Source of the DNA: Paenibacillus rhizosphaerae
GTDB taxonomy: Bacteria; Bacillota; Bacilli; Paenibacillales; Paenibacillaceae
NCBI RefSeq assembly: GCF_014192015.1
Contig: NZ_JACHXJ010000007.1
Span: 62,001-126,000, forward strand
Length of the DNA: 64,000 bases
Direction of reading: 5' to 3'
The notes under the pieces were generated by a model. It was not told the origin of the DNA and searched no databases. It was given only the letters and a program-made list of their open reading frames with translations. Positions 34,352 through 43,485 of this stretch are shown piece by piece (position 1 is the stretch's first letter; each line of letters opens with the position of its first letter). The position numbers were made by a program, and so were the translations under genes.

Positions 34352-37216
34352 ATGATGGATAAGCATTGGAAGGCGCTGTGGATTTGGGGAGAGGGAGAGC
34401 CGAGCCCCCGGAATGAATGGAGATGCTTCCGCAAGACCTTTGCCTATGAGGGGGACCCGGGACGTCCCGTATCGCTCAGCATCACCGCAGACTCGCGCTA
34501 CGTTCTTTTTGTAAACGGTTACCTGGCCGGCAGAGGAACGACGCGCTCCTGGCCAAAGGAGCAGATGTATGATACATACAGCATCGGGCACCTGCTGCGG
34601 CCGGGGGCGGACAACACGATTGCGGTGCTTGTCCTTCATTTTGGACTGGCCAATTTTTATTATCTCGCCGGGCGCGGGGGACTGATCGCCCAGGTGGAGC
34701 ACGGGGACGAGGTGATCGCCGCCACGGACCGGACCTGGAGAACGGCCAAGCTGGCGGCCCAGGACAGCACTTCCCCACGGATGTCCTGTCAGCAGGGATT
34801 TGCCGAGGTGTACGACGCCAGGCTGTGGGATGAGGAATGGAACCGGCCGGGGTACGATGACGCCTCCTGGAGTGCTGCGGCGGAAATCGGCCCGGCAGGC
34901 ACGCAGCCGTGGACGCGGCTGATTCCAAGGGACATCCCGTTCCTGACGGAGGAGAAGAAGTACCCGTCCAAGGTGCTGTCCCTGGCCCGCGTCAAGGCGC
35001 CAAGGTTCACGGCCGCCATCGACCTGCGGAACCAGATGGTGAAGGACAGTATCGCGCACGCCAACCCGGTGGGCTTTACCGGCCTCTTGGCTACGGTGCT
35101 GGTCATGGAAGAGGACGGTGAAGTAGCCGTCGGCTTTCCGACCGGAACGCGGGCCGACGATCTGTACGTCGACGGTATCCGCTGCAGCCCGGCGCATGTG
35201 GATCAGCCGGAAAAATACTACACGCTGACCTTGGGCAGCGGGAGTCATCTGCTGCTGATGGACATCACGTCGGGGGACCATGGTTCGGTGTTCCACGTCG
35301 GAGTGGATAGCGAGGCGGCGTTTACGCTGCGGGCTCCGCTTCAAGCTGCACTAAATGAGGAAGGCAATCCGTTTACGGCCGTCGGCCCTTTCGATGCGGT
35401 CGAGTATATCGATTACAAGGACGGCCGGGACCTACGCAGGGACCATCCGGACTATTTACGGCTGAAGACGATCCGGACAGAGCAGGAGCTTCAGGGCTAT
35501 GAGCGCTGGATGCAGCCCGTGTCGAGGCAGCTGTATTCGGCCGTGGATGTATTCGGGGCCAGCGTGTGGCGGACGCTGAGCGAAAAGCACCGGGTGCCGC
35601 AGGAGCTGCAGTTCGCAGTGCTGCCGACGCAGAACTGCGCGCTGCTCAAGCCGTTCCCCGATGGTGACTGCGAGATCGTTATCGATCTGGGCAAGGAGCG
35701 GTCCGGTTTTATCGGCCTCGAGCTGGATGCGCCGGAAGGCACGGTCATTGATGCGTACGGGGTCGAATACATCAAGGACGATTACCGGCAGCATACCTAC
35801 GGCCTCGAAAATACGTTCCGTTACATATGCCGGTCCGGCCGCCAGTCGTACCTGTCGCCTGTCCGCCGGGGCTTCCGGTACTTGATCCTGACCATCCGCG
35901 AACAGCTTGGTCCGGTGAAGCTTCACGAAGTATACATCCGGCAGAGCACTTATCCCGCCGCCGAGACCGGCGCGTTCCGCTGCTCGGACGCCCGGCTGAA
36001 CGAAATTTGGGACATCAGCCGCCACACGACCCGGCTCTGCATGGAAGACACGTTTATCGACTGCCCTTCCTATGAGCAGGTATTCTGGGTCGGGGACAGC
36101 CGCAATGAGGCGCTCGTCAATTATTATGTGTTCGGCGTGACCGACATCGTCAAACGCTGCCTGCGGCTGGTTCCGGGATCGGCGGACATTACGCCGCTGT
36201 ATGTGAACCAGGTGCCGAGCGCTTGGAACAGCGTGATTCCGAACTGGACTTTCTTCTGGGCCATCGCCTGCCGCGAATTGATATCCCATACGAATGATAC
36301 GGCGTTTGCGGCGGAAATCTGGCCGGCGGTTCAGCTGACCATGGAGGCTTACTTGGAACATCTGAACCGGGACGGGCTGCTGGAGATGAAGGGATGGAAT
36401 TTTCTGGACTGGGCCCCGATCGACCAGCCTCGCGAAGGCGTCGTGACCCATCAGAACCTGTTTTTGGCTAAGGCGCTGCGCGATGCGGCAGCCATTGCGG
36501 CGGCGGCCGGACAGGAAGGGACCTCTGCGGCATATGTGGAAGCATCCAGGCGGCTGACGGCAGCCATTAATCAGCATCTGTGGTCCGATGAGCGCCACGC
36601 TTATCTGGACTGCATCCATGCGGACGGCCGCCGCTCCGATACCTTCAGCATGCAGACTCAGGTGGTCGCTTACCTGTGCGGTGCCGCTTCCGGCGGCAGA
36701 AAAGCGCTGATGGAGGCTTATTTGAAGTTTCCTCCGGCAGATTTCGTGCAAATCGGCAGCCCGTTCATGTCGTTCTTTTATTACGAGGCGCTGGAGGAGG
36801 CCGGCCAGTTCGAGCTGCTGCTCGCCGATATTCGGGCCCATTACGGGCAGATGATCGATAACGACGCCACCACCTGCTGGGAGATGTACCCGAACTTCAG
36901 CGAAAATCGGGCTAACCCGAACCAGCTCACCCGGAGCCATTGCCATGCCTGGTCCGCCGCCCCGGGATATTTTCTGGGCGAATGCATTCTCGGCGTCAAA
37001 CGGCTGGAGGACGGATGGGGCAAGGTGGCGGTCGCTCCCCAGCCGTGCGGACTAAGCTGGGCCAACGGCGTCGTTCCGCTGCCGGGCGGCGGGGAAATCC
37101 GCGTCCGCTGGAACGTTCGGGACAACCGAATGACCCTGCGCGTGGAGTCGCCGTCCGATGTGGAGGTCGAGGTGCGTTTTCCGGAAGGAATACAGGGCGA
37201 GGTTGAGCTCGTATAA
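34352..37216 (+). CDS. GH78-like alpha-L-rhamnosidase family protein
   Basis: 954 residues. The N-terminal beta domains (lectin-like WKALWIWG...SITADSRYVLFVNG) are followed by an (alpha/alpha)6 barrel from about residue 540 and a C-terminal beta-sandwich. Catalytic motifs fit GH78 in outline: FIDCPSYEQVFWVGDSRNE, with an acid candidate Glu near 575, and CWEMYP with the base candidate Glu near 844. The usual CPQREERLGW is altered to CPSYEQVFWV, so activity on a sugar other than rhamnose is possible. No signal peptide, hence cytoplasmic. Tandem ATGs (34352, 34355) follow GGAGG; the second is better spaced. Confidence 0.88.
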   Translation: MMDKHWKALWIWGEGEPSPRNEWRCFRKTFAYEGDPGRPVSLSITADSRYVLFVNGYLAGRGTTRSWPKEQMYDTYSIGHLLRPGADNTIAVLVLHFGLANFYYLAGRGGLIAQVEHGDEVIAATDRTWRTAKLAAQDSTSPRMSCQQGFAEVYDARLWDEEWNRPGYDDASWSAAAEIGPAGTQPWTRLIPRDIPFLTEEKKYPSKVLSLARVKAPRFTAAIDLRNQMVKDSIAHANPVGFTGLLATVLVMEEDGEVAVGFPTGTRADDLYVDGIRCSPAHVDQPEKYYTLTLGSGSHLLLMDITSGDHGSVFHVGVDSEAAFTLRAPLQAALNEEGNPFTAVGPFDAVEYIDYKDGRDLRRDHPDYLRLKTIRTEQELQGYERWMQPVSRQLYSAVDVFGASVWRTLSEKHRVPQELQFAVLPTQNCALLKPFPDGDCEIVIDLGKERSGFIGLELDAPEGTVIDAYGVEYIKDDYRQHTYGLENTFRYICRSGRQSYLSPVRRGFRYLILTIREQLGPVKLHEVYIRQSTYPAAETGAFRCSDARLNEIWDISRHTTRLCMEDTFIDCPSYEQVFWVGDSRNEALVNYYVFGVTDIVKRCLRLVPGSADITPLYVNQVPSAWNSVIPNWTFFWAIACRELISHTNDTAFAAEIWPAVQLTMEAYLEHLNRDGLLEMKGWNFLDWAPIDQPREGVVTHQNLFLAKALRDAAAIAAAAGQEGTSAAYVEASRRLTAAINQHLWSDERHAYLDCIHADGRRSDTFSMQTQVVAYLCGAASGGRKALMEAYLKFPPADFVQIGSPFMSFFYYEALEEAGQFELLLADIRAHYGQMIDNDATTCWEMYPNFSENRANPNQLTRSHCHAWSAAPGYFLGECILGVKRLEDGWGKVAVAPQPCGLSWANGVVPLPGGGEIRVRWNVRDNRMTLRVESPSDVEVEVRFPEGIQGEVELV

Positions 37217-37322
37217 CGGAAAAGGATAAACGGTCAAGCGGTTATGGAGGAGACGTAACCTTATCCGGCGGATGTGTCGGTAAGGCAGGTCGTCCGTTCC
37301 CGGTCCCTTGGCTTGTACACGA

Positions 37323-37365
37323 AGGCTGCGGTTCAGTGGGGCTGTCCGCAGTCCTTTACTTTTTG
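37323..37365 (+). terminator. Terminator after the GH78-like gene
   Basis: AGG-CTGCGG pairs with CCGCAG-T-CCT around a 14-base loop, followed by TTACTTTTTG. Otherwise the 37217-37518 gap contains only the promoter region of the TIR gene. Confidence 0.6.
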
Positions 37366-37459
37366 TAACCTTTTTAAATAGACAAGTTCTGTCAGGCATA
37401 CATAGCAAACTTTGAAATCATGGGCGGTCTTTCGTAAGCGCGAAAAGTAACAGTCATTG

Positions 37460-37497
37460 AATCTACCATGCTATGATATACTGTTAATAGGTAGATT
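37460..37497 (+). promoter_or_regulatory. Inverted repeat bracketing the TIR-gene promoter
   Basis: Perfect 8-bp arms AATCTACC (37460-37467) and GGTAGATT (37490-37497) enclose TATACT (37477-37482), a likely -10, and end near the expected start point. No strong -35 is seen. This could be an operator for a repressor or could form a short hairpin in DNA or RNA. Confidence 0.55.
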
Positions 37498-37518
37498 ATG
37501 GATGTTCTGGAGGGAGTT

Positions 37519-38535
37519 ATGGACAAACCTTTCGTTTTCATCGGCTCATCCAGGGAAGCCATTCCGATCGTGAATGCGGTGCAGGAGGAACTTGAGCACT
37601 ATGCGGTCGTGACTCCTTGGCATAGAGGAGTGTTTCACGCCAATCGTTATACGATGGAGGACTTGGAAGCCCAGATCCAGGGGAGCGATTTTGCGGTTTT
37701 TGTGTTCCACCCTGATGACGTGACGCTCGTACGGGGTAAGTTATATTATACAGCCAGAGATAATACGGTGTTTGAGATGGGCTTGTTTTGGAGTAAACTG
37801 GGGAGAGAACGGGTATTTTTTCTCGTTCCGTCGCATATTCCTGAGCAGGAGGATGAAGAGGAGGAACGGATTGAAGGCTTTAAGACGCCTTCGGATCTGT
37901 TCGGTATGACCACGCTCACCTATCAGATGAACCCGCGCAACTGGAATGCGGCCGTGGGCGTCTCGTGCAGTAAAATCGGCAGCATGATCGAGCATTGGGG
38001 CAGCAAACAGACCGATCCGTTCGATCTGCTCCGCGAATCCGAAGAGGAGAGGGACAGGCTGCTGAAGATTATCGGCTTTTTTGAGGAACTGAATCATAAG
38101 CCCGCACTCGATACGGAAATTTACAACCGGATCTGCCGGGCGCTGCGGCTGTCGTTTATTTCCGCGCCGTATACGGTCAGCGGCACAGCACTTTTCAAAG
38201 CCGGGGACCGTACAATAAAGCAGGTCGGCAGCGATGGGGTTGGCGAAATCGGCTATGAATATTCCTTGGATGCCAATGTCAACCTGAGACCGGGAGAAGA
38301 ACCGATCCATGTGGTGGACGTTCACGCCAGCGGAAATGTGACATTTAGTCAACGAAATCGCAAATCGGTTGTGAAGGAATATATCTTGTGTTATCCTTTA
38401 GCGAGAAGATACGTGTTCACGGTCCATCTGAGGGGTTCCGTCCAGGTCACGGAGCAGATTTTTGAGGAGATATGTTATCTCAATAAAGCGTTACTGGATT
38501 CAATTCATGATTTATTAGGAGGGGAATCGTCATGA
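37519..38535 (+). CDS. TIR-like (PF10137-type) protein with C-terminal sensor-like domain
   Basis: 338 residues. Residues 1-120 match the TIR-like nucleotide-binding domain found in CBASS Cap12 and Pycsar effectors: FVFIGSSREAIPIVNAVQEEL, then VVTPWHRGVF, FAVFVFHPDDVTLVRGK and RDNTVFEMGLF, with Glu86 at the position of the TIR NADase glutamate. A linker of about 45 residues leads to a C-terminal region (about 190-335) whose pattern of strands and a final helix (YILCYPLARRYVFTVHL...LDSIHDLL) suggests a GAF-like fold; this is my inference. No membrane helix and no adjacent nucleotide cyclase gene. GGAGGG precedes ATG 37519. Likely an NAD-cleaving or NAD-binding stress or antiphage effector, coupled to the small gene that overlaps its stop. 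Confidence 0.82.
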   Translation: MDKPFVFIGSSREAIPIVNAVQEELEHYAVVTPWHRGVFHANRYTMEDLEAQIQGSDFAVFVFHPDDVTLVRGKLYYTARDNTVFEMGLFWSKLGRERVFFLVPSHIPEQEDEEEERIEGFKTPSDLFGMTTLTYQMNPRNWNAAVGVSCSKIGSMIEHWGSKQTDPFDLLRESEEERDRLLKIIGFFEELNHKPALDTEIYNRICRALRLSFISAPYTVSGTALFKAGDRTIKQVGSDGVGEIGYEYSLDANVNLRPGEEPIHVVDVHASGNVTFSQRNRKSVVKEYILCYPLARRYVFTVHLRGSVQVTEQIFEEICYLNKALLDSIHDLLGGESS

Positions 38536-38702
38536 GTCAGCGACACAGACCCACATTTCGCAAATATGGTCTTAGGAGTCCGGCGATCCTGCCTCTGAGC
38601 GGGCTGAAGAAAGTAGTAGCCCCGTCCGTTGACGGCCCAGACGAAACGTATACCGTTCTCTTCGAGAAGAAGGCGGAATACGGCAAACCCGTATACAAAT
38701 AA
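38532..38702 (+). CDS. 56-residue protein coupled to the TIR-like gene
   Basis: A short gene starting at ATG 38532, which overlaps the TIR-gene stop as ATGA. A strong ribosome site (GGAGGGG) sits eight bases upstream inside the TIR coding sequence, so translation is very likely. The product is basic, with an Arg/Lys/His-rich N-terminus (MSQRHRPTFRKYGLRS), a hydrophobic middle (AILPLSGLKKVVA) and a polar end (YTVLFEKKAEYGKPVYK). No cysteine, membrane helix or known motif. It could be an inhibitor, activator or specificity partner of the TIR protein; none of these can be chosen from sequence. A terminator follows at once. Confidence 0.75.
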   Translation: MSQRHRPTFRKYGLRSPAILPLSGLKKVVAPSVDGPDETYTVLFEKKAEYGKPVYK

Positions 38703-38709
38703 TGACGTT

Positions 38710-38740
38710 AGACCGCATTCCGTCAGGATGCGGTCTTTTT
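38710..38740 (+). terminator. Terminator of the TIR operon
   Basis: AGACCGCAT, nine-base loop, ATGCGGTCT, then TTTT. It closes a two-gene unit with the 56-residue gene. Confidence 0.85.
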
Positions 38741-38855
38741 ATATGACCGGGCGGGTTGGGGTACTCGGGGCGATGTCAACCACCTGATTCAAGGTCACGG
38801 TCCCTTGCTTAATTAGAAGCCCGGCTCTTTTTTTTCGCGTGAAATGCCGAGTTAT

Positions 38856-39761
38856 TCATATTGATAACGACGTGGGCAGTTGGATGCCGCGCCAGCCGCT
38901 TACATCGCACTGGCCATATTCATTATGCCCCACAGCCACCACCGTGCCGTCCGATTTCAGGCCGACGGTATGCGCACAACCCGCCGCGACGGCGACCATA
39001 TCGCGCCAGCCGCTTACATCGCACTGGCCATATTCGTTATGTCCCACAGCCGTCACCGTGCCGTCCGATTTCAGGCCGATGGTATGATAACTGCCCGCCG
39101 CAATCGCCACAATTCCGCCCCAGCCGCTGACATGGCATTGGCCATGCTTATCCAGACCCACAGCCACTACCGTACCGTCCGATTGAAGCCCGACGGTATG
39201 AAGGTAACCCGCGTCTGCCGCGACGATGCCGAGCCAGCCGCTGACATGGCATTGGCCATACCGATGATTACCCACAGCCATCACCGTGCCGTCCCATTTT
39301 AGACCCACGGTATGCCAGTCACCCGCCGCGACCGCCGCCATATCACGCCAGCCGCTGACATCGCCTTGGCCTTCATGATCGTGCCCCACGGCCACCACCG
39401 TGCCATCCGATTGAAGACCGACGGAACGCCGCCAACCTGCCGCGACCGCTGCCATATCGCGCCAGCCGTTTACATGGCATTGGCCATGCTTATTCCAACC
39501 TACAGCCGCCACCGTGCCGTCCGATTTCAGACCAATGGTGTGGGCGTTACCTGTGTTCGCCGCCATATGAACATTACCCGCCGCGACCGCCACCATATCA
39601 CGCCAGCCGCTTACCTCACACTGGCCGTATTTATTATCGCCCGCAGCCGTCACTGTGCCGTCAGAATTCAGCCCAACGGTATGGCGAGGACCCGCCGCTA
39701 TGGTATGCCTAGGCCACCGTCTCATCTTTAACGCCGTTTCTTTCGATGGAATGCAATCCAT
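38856..39761 (-). CDS. RCC1-repeat beta-propeller protein
   Basis: 301 residues made almost wholly of seven RCC1-type repeats, each 38 residues (114 bases) of the form HTVGLKSDGTVVAVG...GQCDVSGWRDMVAVAAG. The second unit is preceded by an eight-residue insertion (around MAANTGNA). Seven blades would close a complete propeller. No signal peptide is seen, so it is probably cytoplasmic and used for protein-protein contacts; partner unknown. The repeats are also similar at DNA level, which allows recombination and repeat-number change. GGAGG precedes the ATG. It follows a DUF6273 gene after 24 bases and forms an operon with it. Confidence 0.88.
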   Translation of the reverse strand: MDCIPSKETALKMRRWPRHTIAAGPRHTVGLNSDGTVTAAGDNKYGQCEVSGWRDMVAVAAGNVHMAANTGNAHTIGLKSDGTVAAVGWNKHGQCHVNGWRDMAAVAAGWRRSVGLQSDGTVVAVGHDHEGQGDVSGWRDMAAVAAGDWHTVGLKWDGTVMAVGNHRYGQCHVSGWLGIVAADAGYLHTVGLQSDGTVVAVGLDKHGQCHVSGWGGIVAIAAGSYHTIGLKSDGTVTAVGHNEYGQCDVSGWRDMVAVAAGCAHTVGLKSDGTVVAVGHNEYGQCDVSGWRGIQLPTSLSI

Positions 39762-39785
39762 GTCTTACCTCCTTGAAAACAGAAC

Positions 39786-40469
39786 TTAGGAAAGATTTAT
39801 ATTTATGGCAGGACGCACGCCGTAACCGCTTATGCTGTTATTCCCATAGCTGCGGATACTGCAGCCTGTCCCGACAAAACAAGCACGCGAAGGCTTGTTA
39901 CCTTGGGTTCGTAGCCACCACCAGGAGCAGCCGGCTTCTTCGCCGTTTGTGAGGATATAGTTATCTTTGTTCGATTTGTCGTATACATATAAGCGGCATC
40001 CATCGGGCTTTTTCGTTTTGGCAAAATCGGTTCCGACCGCACACCTCAAACCCTTGCCGTGGACCTCAGATAATTTCTTTAACTCGGCAACGCTAAGCAG
40101 AAAAACCTTGTCCTCCGTGTCCGGGCAGCCCTCTCCATTGTCCGTGCAGTGTGTCGTCTTTATGAACTGTTTTTCGGCGTCACTAAATGCGGCGTTATAG
40201 AATTCGCCGTTCAGCCACTCGCGCAAATCGCAGTCATGCCAAGTCATTTCCGTGCATTCACGCCACTTCAGATCCGGGCTCTTGCCATGATACCTCCTGC
40301 AGTCCAAAATATACTCGCTCAAAACAAACAGCTCGCTTCCTGAATGATGAAGAACACGCCATTGAATCGCCAGCTCTTGACCGTCTGCAGACCGCGGATA
40401 TGTGCCGAACGTAAGGATATCGCCGGGTTTTAAGCCCTGGTGCGTCAAAGCTAAATGATCCGTTCCCAT
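39786..40469 (-). CDS. DUF6273 domain protein
   Basis: 227 residues. The pattern ILTFGTYPRSADGQELAIQWRVL...LFVLSEYILDCRRYH...DLREWLNGEFYNAAFSDAEKQFI...GCSWWWLRTQGN...GVRPAININL is the one seen in DUF6273 proteins, which resemble a C-type-lectin or formylglycine-enzyme-like fold. Function unknown. Several cysteines are scattered rather than paired in a motif. No signal peptide. GGAGGAAA lies upstream at good spacing. It is the first gene of a pair with the RCC1-repeat gene, and such pairing recurs in Bacillota, suggesting both form one interaction module. Confidence 0.82.
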   Translation of the reverse strand: MGTDHLALTHQGLKPGDILTFGTYPRSADGQELAIQWRVLHHSGSELFVLSEYILDCRRYHGKSPDLKWRECTEMTWHDCDLREWLNGEFYNAAFSDAEKQFIKTTHCTDNGEGCPDTEDKVFLLSVAELKKLSEVHGKGLRCAVGTDFAKTKKPDGCRLYVYDKSNKDNYILTNGEEAGCSWWWLRTQGNKPSRACFVGTGCSIRSYGNNSISGYGVRPAININLS

Positions 40470-40651
40470 GAAGTTTTCCTCCTCGGTTTTTCAATTCAAC
40501 TTCGATCATATAACATTCATGCAAGATTTCATTTGATATACCCAGATTCCTTGTGTGGGAGGTCGTTGTCCCATATAATATTGTTGCCGTACTTTATGGT
40601 TTGACTTTAAGGTAGATGTTTTAAGATATATAACGAAAGGACTTGGCAGCT

Positions 40652-41443
40652 ATGACATTACCGATCATCGATATCGGTGTTAACCTGATGAATTCATCGT
40701 TTGACCGGGACCGCGAGGAGGTTCTGGCCCGGGCCGCTGAGGCGGGCGTGGAACAGATGATTATCACCGGAACGTGCGTGGAAAGCAGCGAGGAGGCGGC
40801 GCGATACGCAAAGTCGTATCCCGGCAGGCTGTTCTCGACGGCAGGCGTTCACCCGCATGACGCCAAGGACTGCGGACTGGATACGATAGAGCGGCTGCGT
40901 CGGCTGGCCGGTCTGCCCGAGGTGGTGGCGATCGGTGAATGCGGGCTGGACTACAACCGGGATTTTTCTCCTCGCGACGTGCAGCGCCGATGGTTTGAGG
41001 AGCAGCTGCGTTTGGCGGAAGAGCTGGACATGCCGCTGTTTCTGCATGAACGGGACGCGCATGCCGATTTTGCTGCGATGCTGAGAGACCACCCGGCATT
41101 GATCGGGCGCGCGGTCGTGCATTGTTTTACGGGAAGCGCAGAAGAGCTTTACGCCTACCTAGAGATGGGGCTGCATATCGGCATCACCGGCTGGATTTGC
41201 GACGAGCGGCGGGGCGGGCATCTACGTGAGCTCGTTCGGGACATTCCGCTGGAGCGCCTGATGATCGAGACCGATGCGCCTTATCTGACGCCGCGTGATC
41301 TGCGGCCGAAGCCGAAGGGCGGACGGAACGAGCCTGCTTTCCTGGCCCACATTCTTGGGGTTATCGCCGACTGCAGAGGGGAAGAGCCTGCGGCGCTGGC
41401 CGCGGCCACGACCCGGACGACCCGGCGCTTTTTCAGAATCTAA
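40652..41443 (+). CDS. tatD: TatD family metal-dependent hydrolase
   Basis: 263-residue TIM-barrel metal hydrolase, probable 3'-5' DNA exonuclease. It begins IIDIGVNLMNSSF, the E. coli TatD form in which the usual HxH is replaced, rather than the YabD/TatD form usual in Bacillota. Metal ligands are visible in GVHPHDAK, IGECGLDYNRDFSP, LFLHERDAH, VHCFTGS and IETDAPYLTPRDLRPK. ATG 40652 lies ten bases after AAAGGA; an in-frame TTG at 40643 is the alternative. It stands alone with its own terminator. Confidence 0.9.
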   Translation: MTLPIIDIGVNLMNSSFDRDREEVLARAAEAGVEQMIITGTCVESSEEAARYAKSYPGRLFSTAGVHPHDAKDCGLDTIERLRRLAGLPEVVAIGECGLDYNRDFSPRDVQRRWFEEQLRLAEELDMPLFLHERDAHADFAAMLRDHPALIGRAVVHCFTGSAEELYAYLEMGLHIGITGWICDERRGGHLRELVRDIPLERLMIETDAPYLTPRDLRPKPKGGRNEPAFLAHILGVIADCRGEEPAALAAATTRTTRRFFRI

Positions 41444-41480
41444 GATGCGGCATAACGCCGCTCTACTTCCGGACATCTCA

Positions 41481-41509
41481 GGACAGCCGATTAGGCTGCC
41501 CTTTTTTTT
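41481..41509 (+). terminator. Terminator after tatD
   Basis: GGACAGCC, five-base loop, GGCTGCCC with one mismatch and eight T. Confidence 0.8.
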
Positions 41510-41619
41510 ACAGCAGATGGCGCAACACGCTATAGATGCACTTCCGGCGTTCATGTATAATGTAAAGCGTCATGATGCGACAAATTTTTCTATATTTTTG
41601 ACTCAGGGTGGATATAACG

Positions 41620-43218
41620 TTGAAATATTTGATCCAAAAAGGTTTTACGCTCCGGTTCACGATCAGCCTGCTTGTGGTTATCGCAATCCTTCTTACGATG
41701 CTGACCAGTATCACTTCAGCCGTTCAAGTCAACCGCGCTTCCTTAATCGGCAATTATCTTCAGAATAACGAGCAGTATGCCAGAAAGCTGGCTTCCAATA
41801 CGAACGAGCTTCTCGTTACAATGCAGCAAAATATCAATGCGATCGCCAAAATATCCGGGCGGAGCCAGGAGATGGACGCCCAGCTCTTTGACGATCTGTT
41901 TCAGGAGAACACGCAGTATTTTAACTCGATTGTCGTCGCGGACGCCAACCGCATCATCCGGGCGCTCAGTCCGCACACGATCGGCATTGAGGTCGGGGAT
42001 CAGCTGACTTCGGCCCAGAGCAAAATGGCGGTCTCTTTGAAAGCGCCTTTTATTTCGAACCCCTACCGGGCGACGACAGGGAGGTACATTATCCTCATAT
42101 CGGCACCGATCGTCGATGCATCCGGCGATTATCAAGGGTTTGTCGGCGGAACGATTTATCTCGAAGATAAAAACGTACTCAGCACGATGCTGAAGGAGCA
42201 TTTTTTCGGCAACGGGTCATACGTCTATGTGGTGGAGAAGAACGGGGAAATCATTTTTCATCCCAATAAGCAGCGGATCGGCGAATCGGTCATCAGCAAT
42301 CCCGTTGTGAAGAACGTCCTGATGAAAAAAAGCGGATCGCAGCAGGTGACCAACTCCGAAGGGGGCCAATTCTTTGCGGGTTATGCTTATGAACCGAGCA
42401 GCTCCTGGGGGATTATTTCCCAGACGCCGACGTCGGTCATTTCCAAGCCGCTTCATGATTTGATCAAAAGGGTGCTTCTCGCTTCCCTTCCGTTCCTGCT
42501 GCTGATCCTCATTTTGGGATGGTGGGTGGCCAGCCGGATTGCCAAGCCGCTCAATACGCTGGCGCAATTTTCCGACCAGGCCACGCTCGGCTCGGCACGC
42601 CCGCAGAACGTTCCCGACATTAAATCGGCTTATTATGAGGTCAGGCTGCTGTCGCAAAGCGTCAAAATCGCGTTCCAGCACATGAATCAGGATTTAACCC
42701 AGCTTCGGAACGAAGCGGGCGTCGACGAGCTGACCGGGCTGGCCAACCGGAGGACGCTCGATACGGTGCTGCGGCAGTGGACCGAGTACCACGTGCCCTT
42801 TGCAGTCATTTTAATAGACATTGACCATTTCAAGGGAGTCAACGATACTTATGGGCATGTGCTCGGCGATCAGGTGCTGAAGCACTTGGCCCAGCTGATG
42901 CGAAACGTGTCCTTGGAAGGGGATTTGTGCTTCCGCTATGGGGGCGAGGAATTCGGGATTCTGGTGCAGGACAGCGGACCGAGGGAAGCCGGCGTGGTGG
43001 CCGAGCGGTTAAGAAAAGAGATGGAGAGAACCGCGAACCCGATCGGCGTGCCGGTGACGATCTCGGCCGGCGTAGCGGCATATCCCGAGCATGGGCGCTC
43101 ACCGCGCGATTTGATTCTGAAAGCGGACGAGGCGCTGTACCGGTCCAAGACGGAAGGCCGCAACCGGGTCACGCTGTCGGGGGAAGCGAAGGTTACGCAG
43201 GCAAGGGCGGGAAGGTAG
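41620..43218 (+). CDS. dCache-GGDEF diguanylate cyclase
   Basis: About 532 residues. One membrane helix at about 10-32, an extracellular dCache ligand-binding region (about 40-280), a second helix (LLASLPFLLLILILGWWVAS), a HAMP-like linker, and a GGDEF domain from about 365. The active site reads RYGGEEF, a functional variant, so c-di-GMP synthesis from GTP is likely. The inhibitory I-site RxxD reads LEGD, so product inhibition is probably lost. TTG 41620 is eight bases after AGGGTGGA; GTG 41608, inside that site, would add four residues. The signal sensed is unknown. Confidence 0.9.
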   Translation: MKYLIQKGFTLRFTISLLVVIAILLTMLTSITSAVQVNRASLIGNYLQNNEQYARKLASNTNELLVTMQQNINAIAKISGRSQEMDAQLFDDLFQENTQYFNSIVVADANRIIRALSPHTIGIEVGDQLTSAQSKMAVSLKAPFISNPYRATTGRYIILISAPIVDASGDYQGFVGGTIYLEDKNVLSTMLKEHFFGNGSYVYVVEKNGEIIFHPNKQRIGESVISNPVVKNVLMKKSGSQQVTNSEGGQFFAGYAYEPSSSWGIISQTPTSVISKPLHDLIKRVLLASLPFLLLILILGWWVASRIAKPLNTLAQFSDQATLGSARPQNVPDIKSAYYEVRLLSQSVKIAFQHMNQDLTQLRNEAGVDELTGLANRRTLDTVLRQWTEYHVPFAVILIDIDHFKGVNDTYGHVLGDQVLKHLAQLMRNVSLEGDLCFRYGGEEFGILVQDSGPREAGVVAERLRKEMERTANPIGVPVTISAGVAAYPEHGRSPRDLILKADEALYRSKTEGRNRVTLSGEAKVTQARAGR

Positions 43219-43319
43219 CGAAAAAAACATTTCATCTTTTTGCCAATTGGGAATTGTGTCCGCCGTGCGGCTGTGTTAACATGGGGATACCTATAATGAT
43301 CGGAGGGTTGTAATAAGAT

Positions 43320-43361
43320 ATGTACTACATCAAATTCCGTTTTTTCACTTTGTGCCGCTAA
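43320..43361 (+). CDS. 13-residue leader peptide upstream of hflX
   Basis: Encodes MYYIKFRFFTLCR and stops. GGAGGG lies 12 bases upstream, slightly long spacing. The segment KFRFFTL resembles RLRFPTL of the ErmD leader MTHSMRLRFPTLNQ, where the +x+ motif stalls macrolide-bound ribosomes. I infer that translation of this peptide senses ribosome-targeting antibiotics and controls read-through into hflX. The peptide is too short for similarity alone to prove this, but position, ribosome site, motif and downstream terminator agree. Confidence 0.6.
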   Translation: MYYIKFRFFTLCR

Positions 43362-43485
43362 CTGAATAGTGCTCAAAGGCTCTGCCCCTGTGCGGAGCGA
43401 ACGGGATTGGTCTGCATATCTTTTGGAACCCGATATATACGTGCCGAGTGTGCTCATTTTTTGAGTATGCCGGGTGTATGAGAGG

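Noticed and set aside
35456..36946. 496-codon reverse-strand open frame
   Set aside because: Antisense to the catalytic barrel of the GH78-like gene; no domain or start signal.
38856..39640. Regular 114-base direct repeats, considered as CRISPR or tandem satellite
   Set aside because: The repeats are coding, with one 38-residue RCC1 unit per period, and there are no short repeat/unique spacer alternations.
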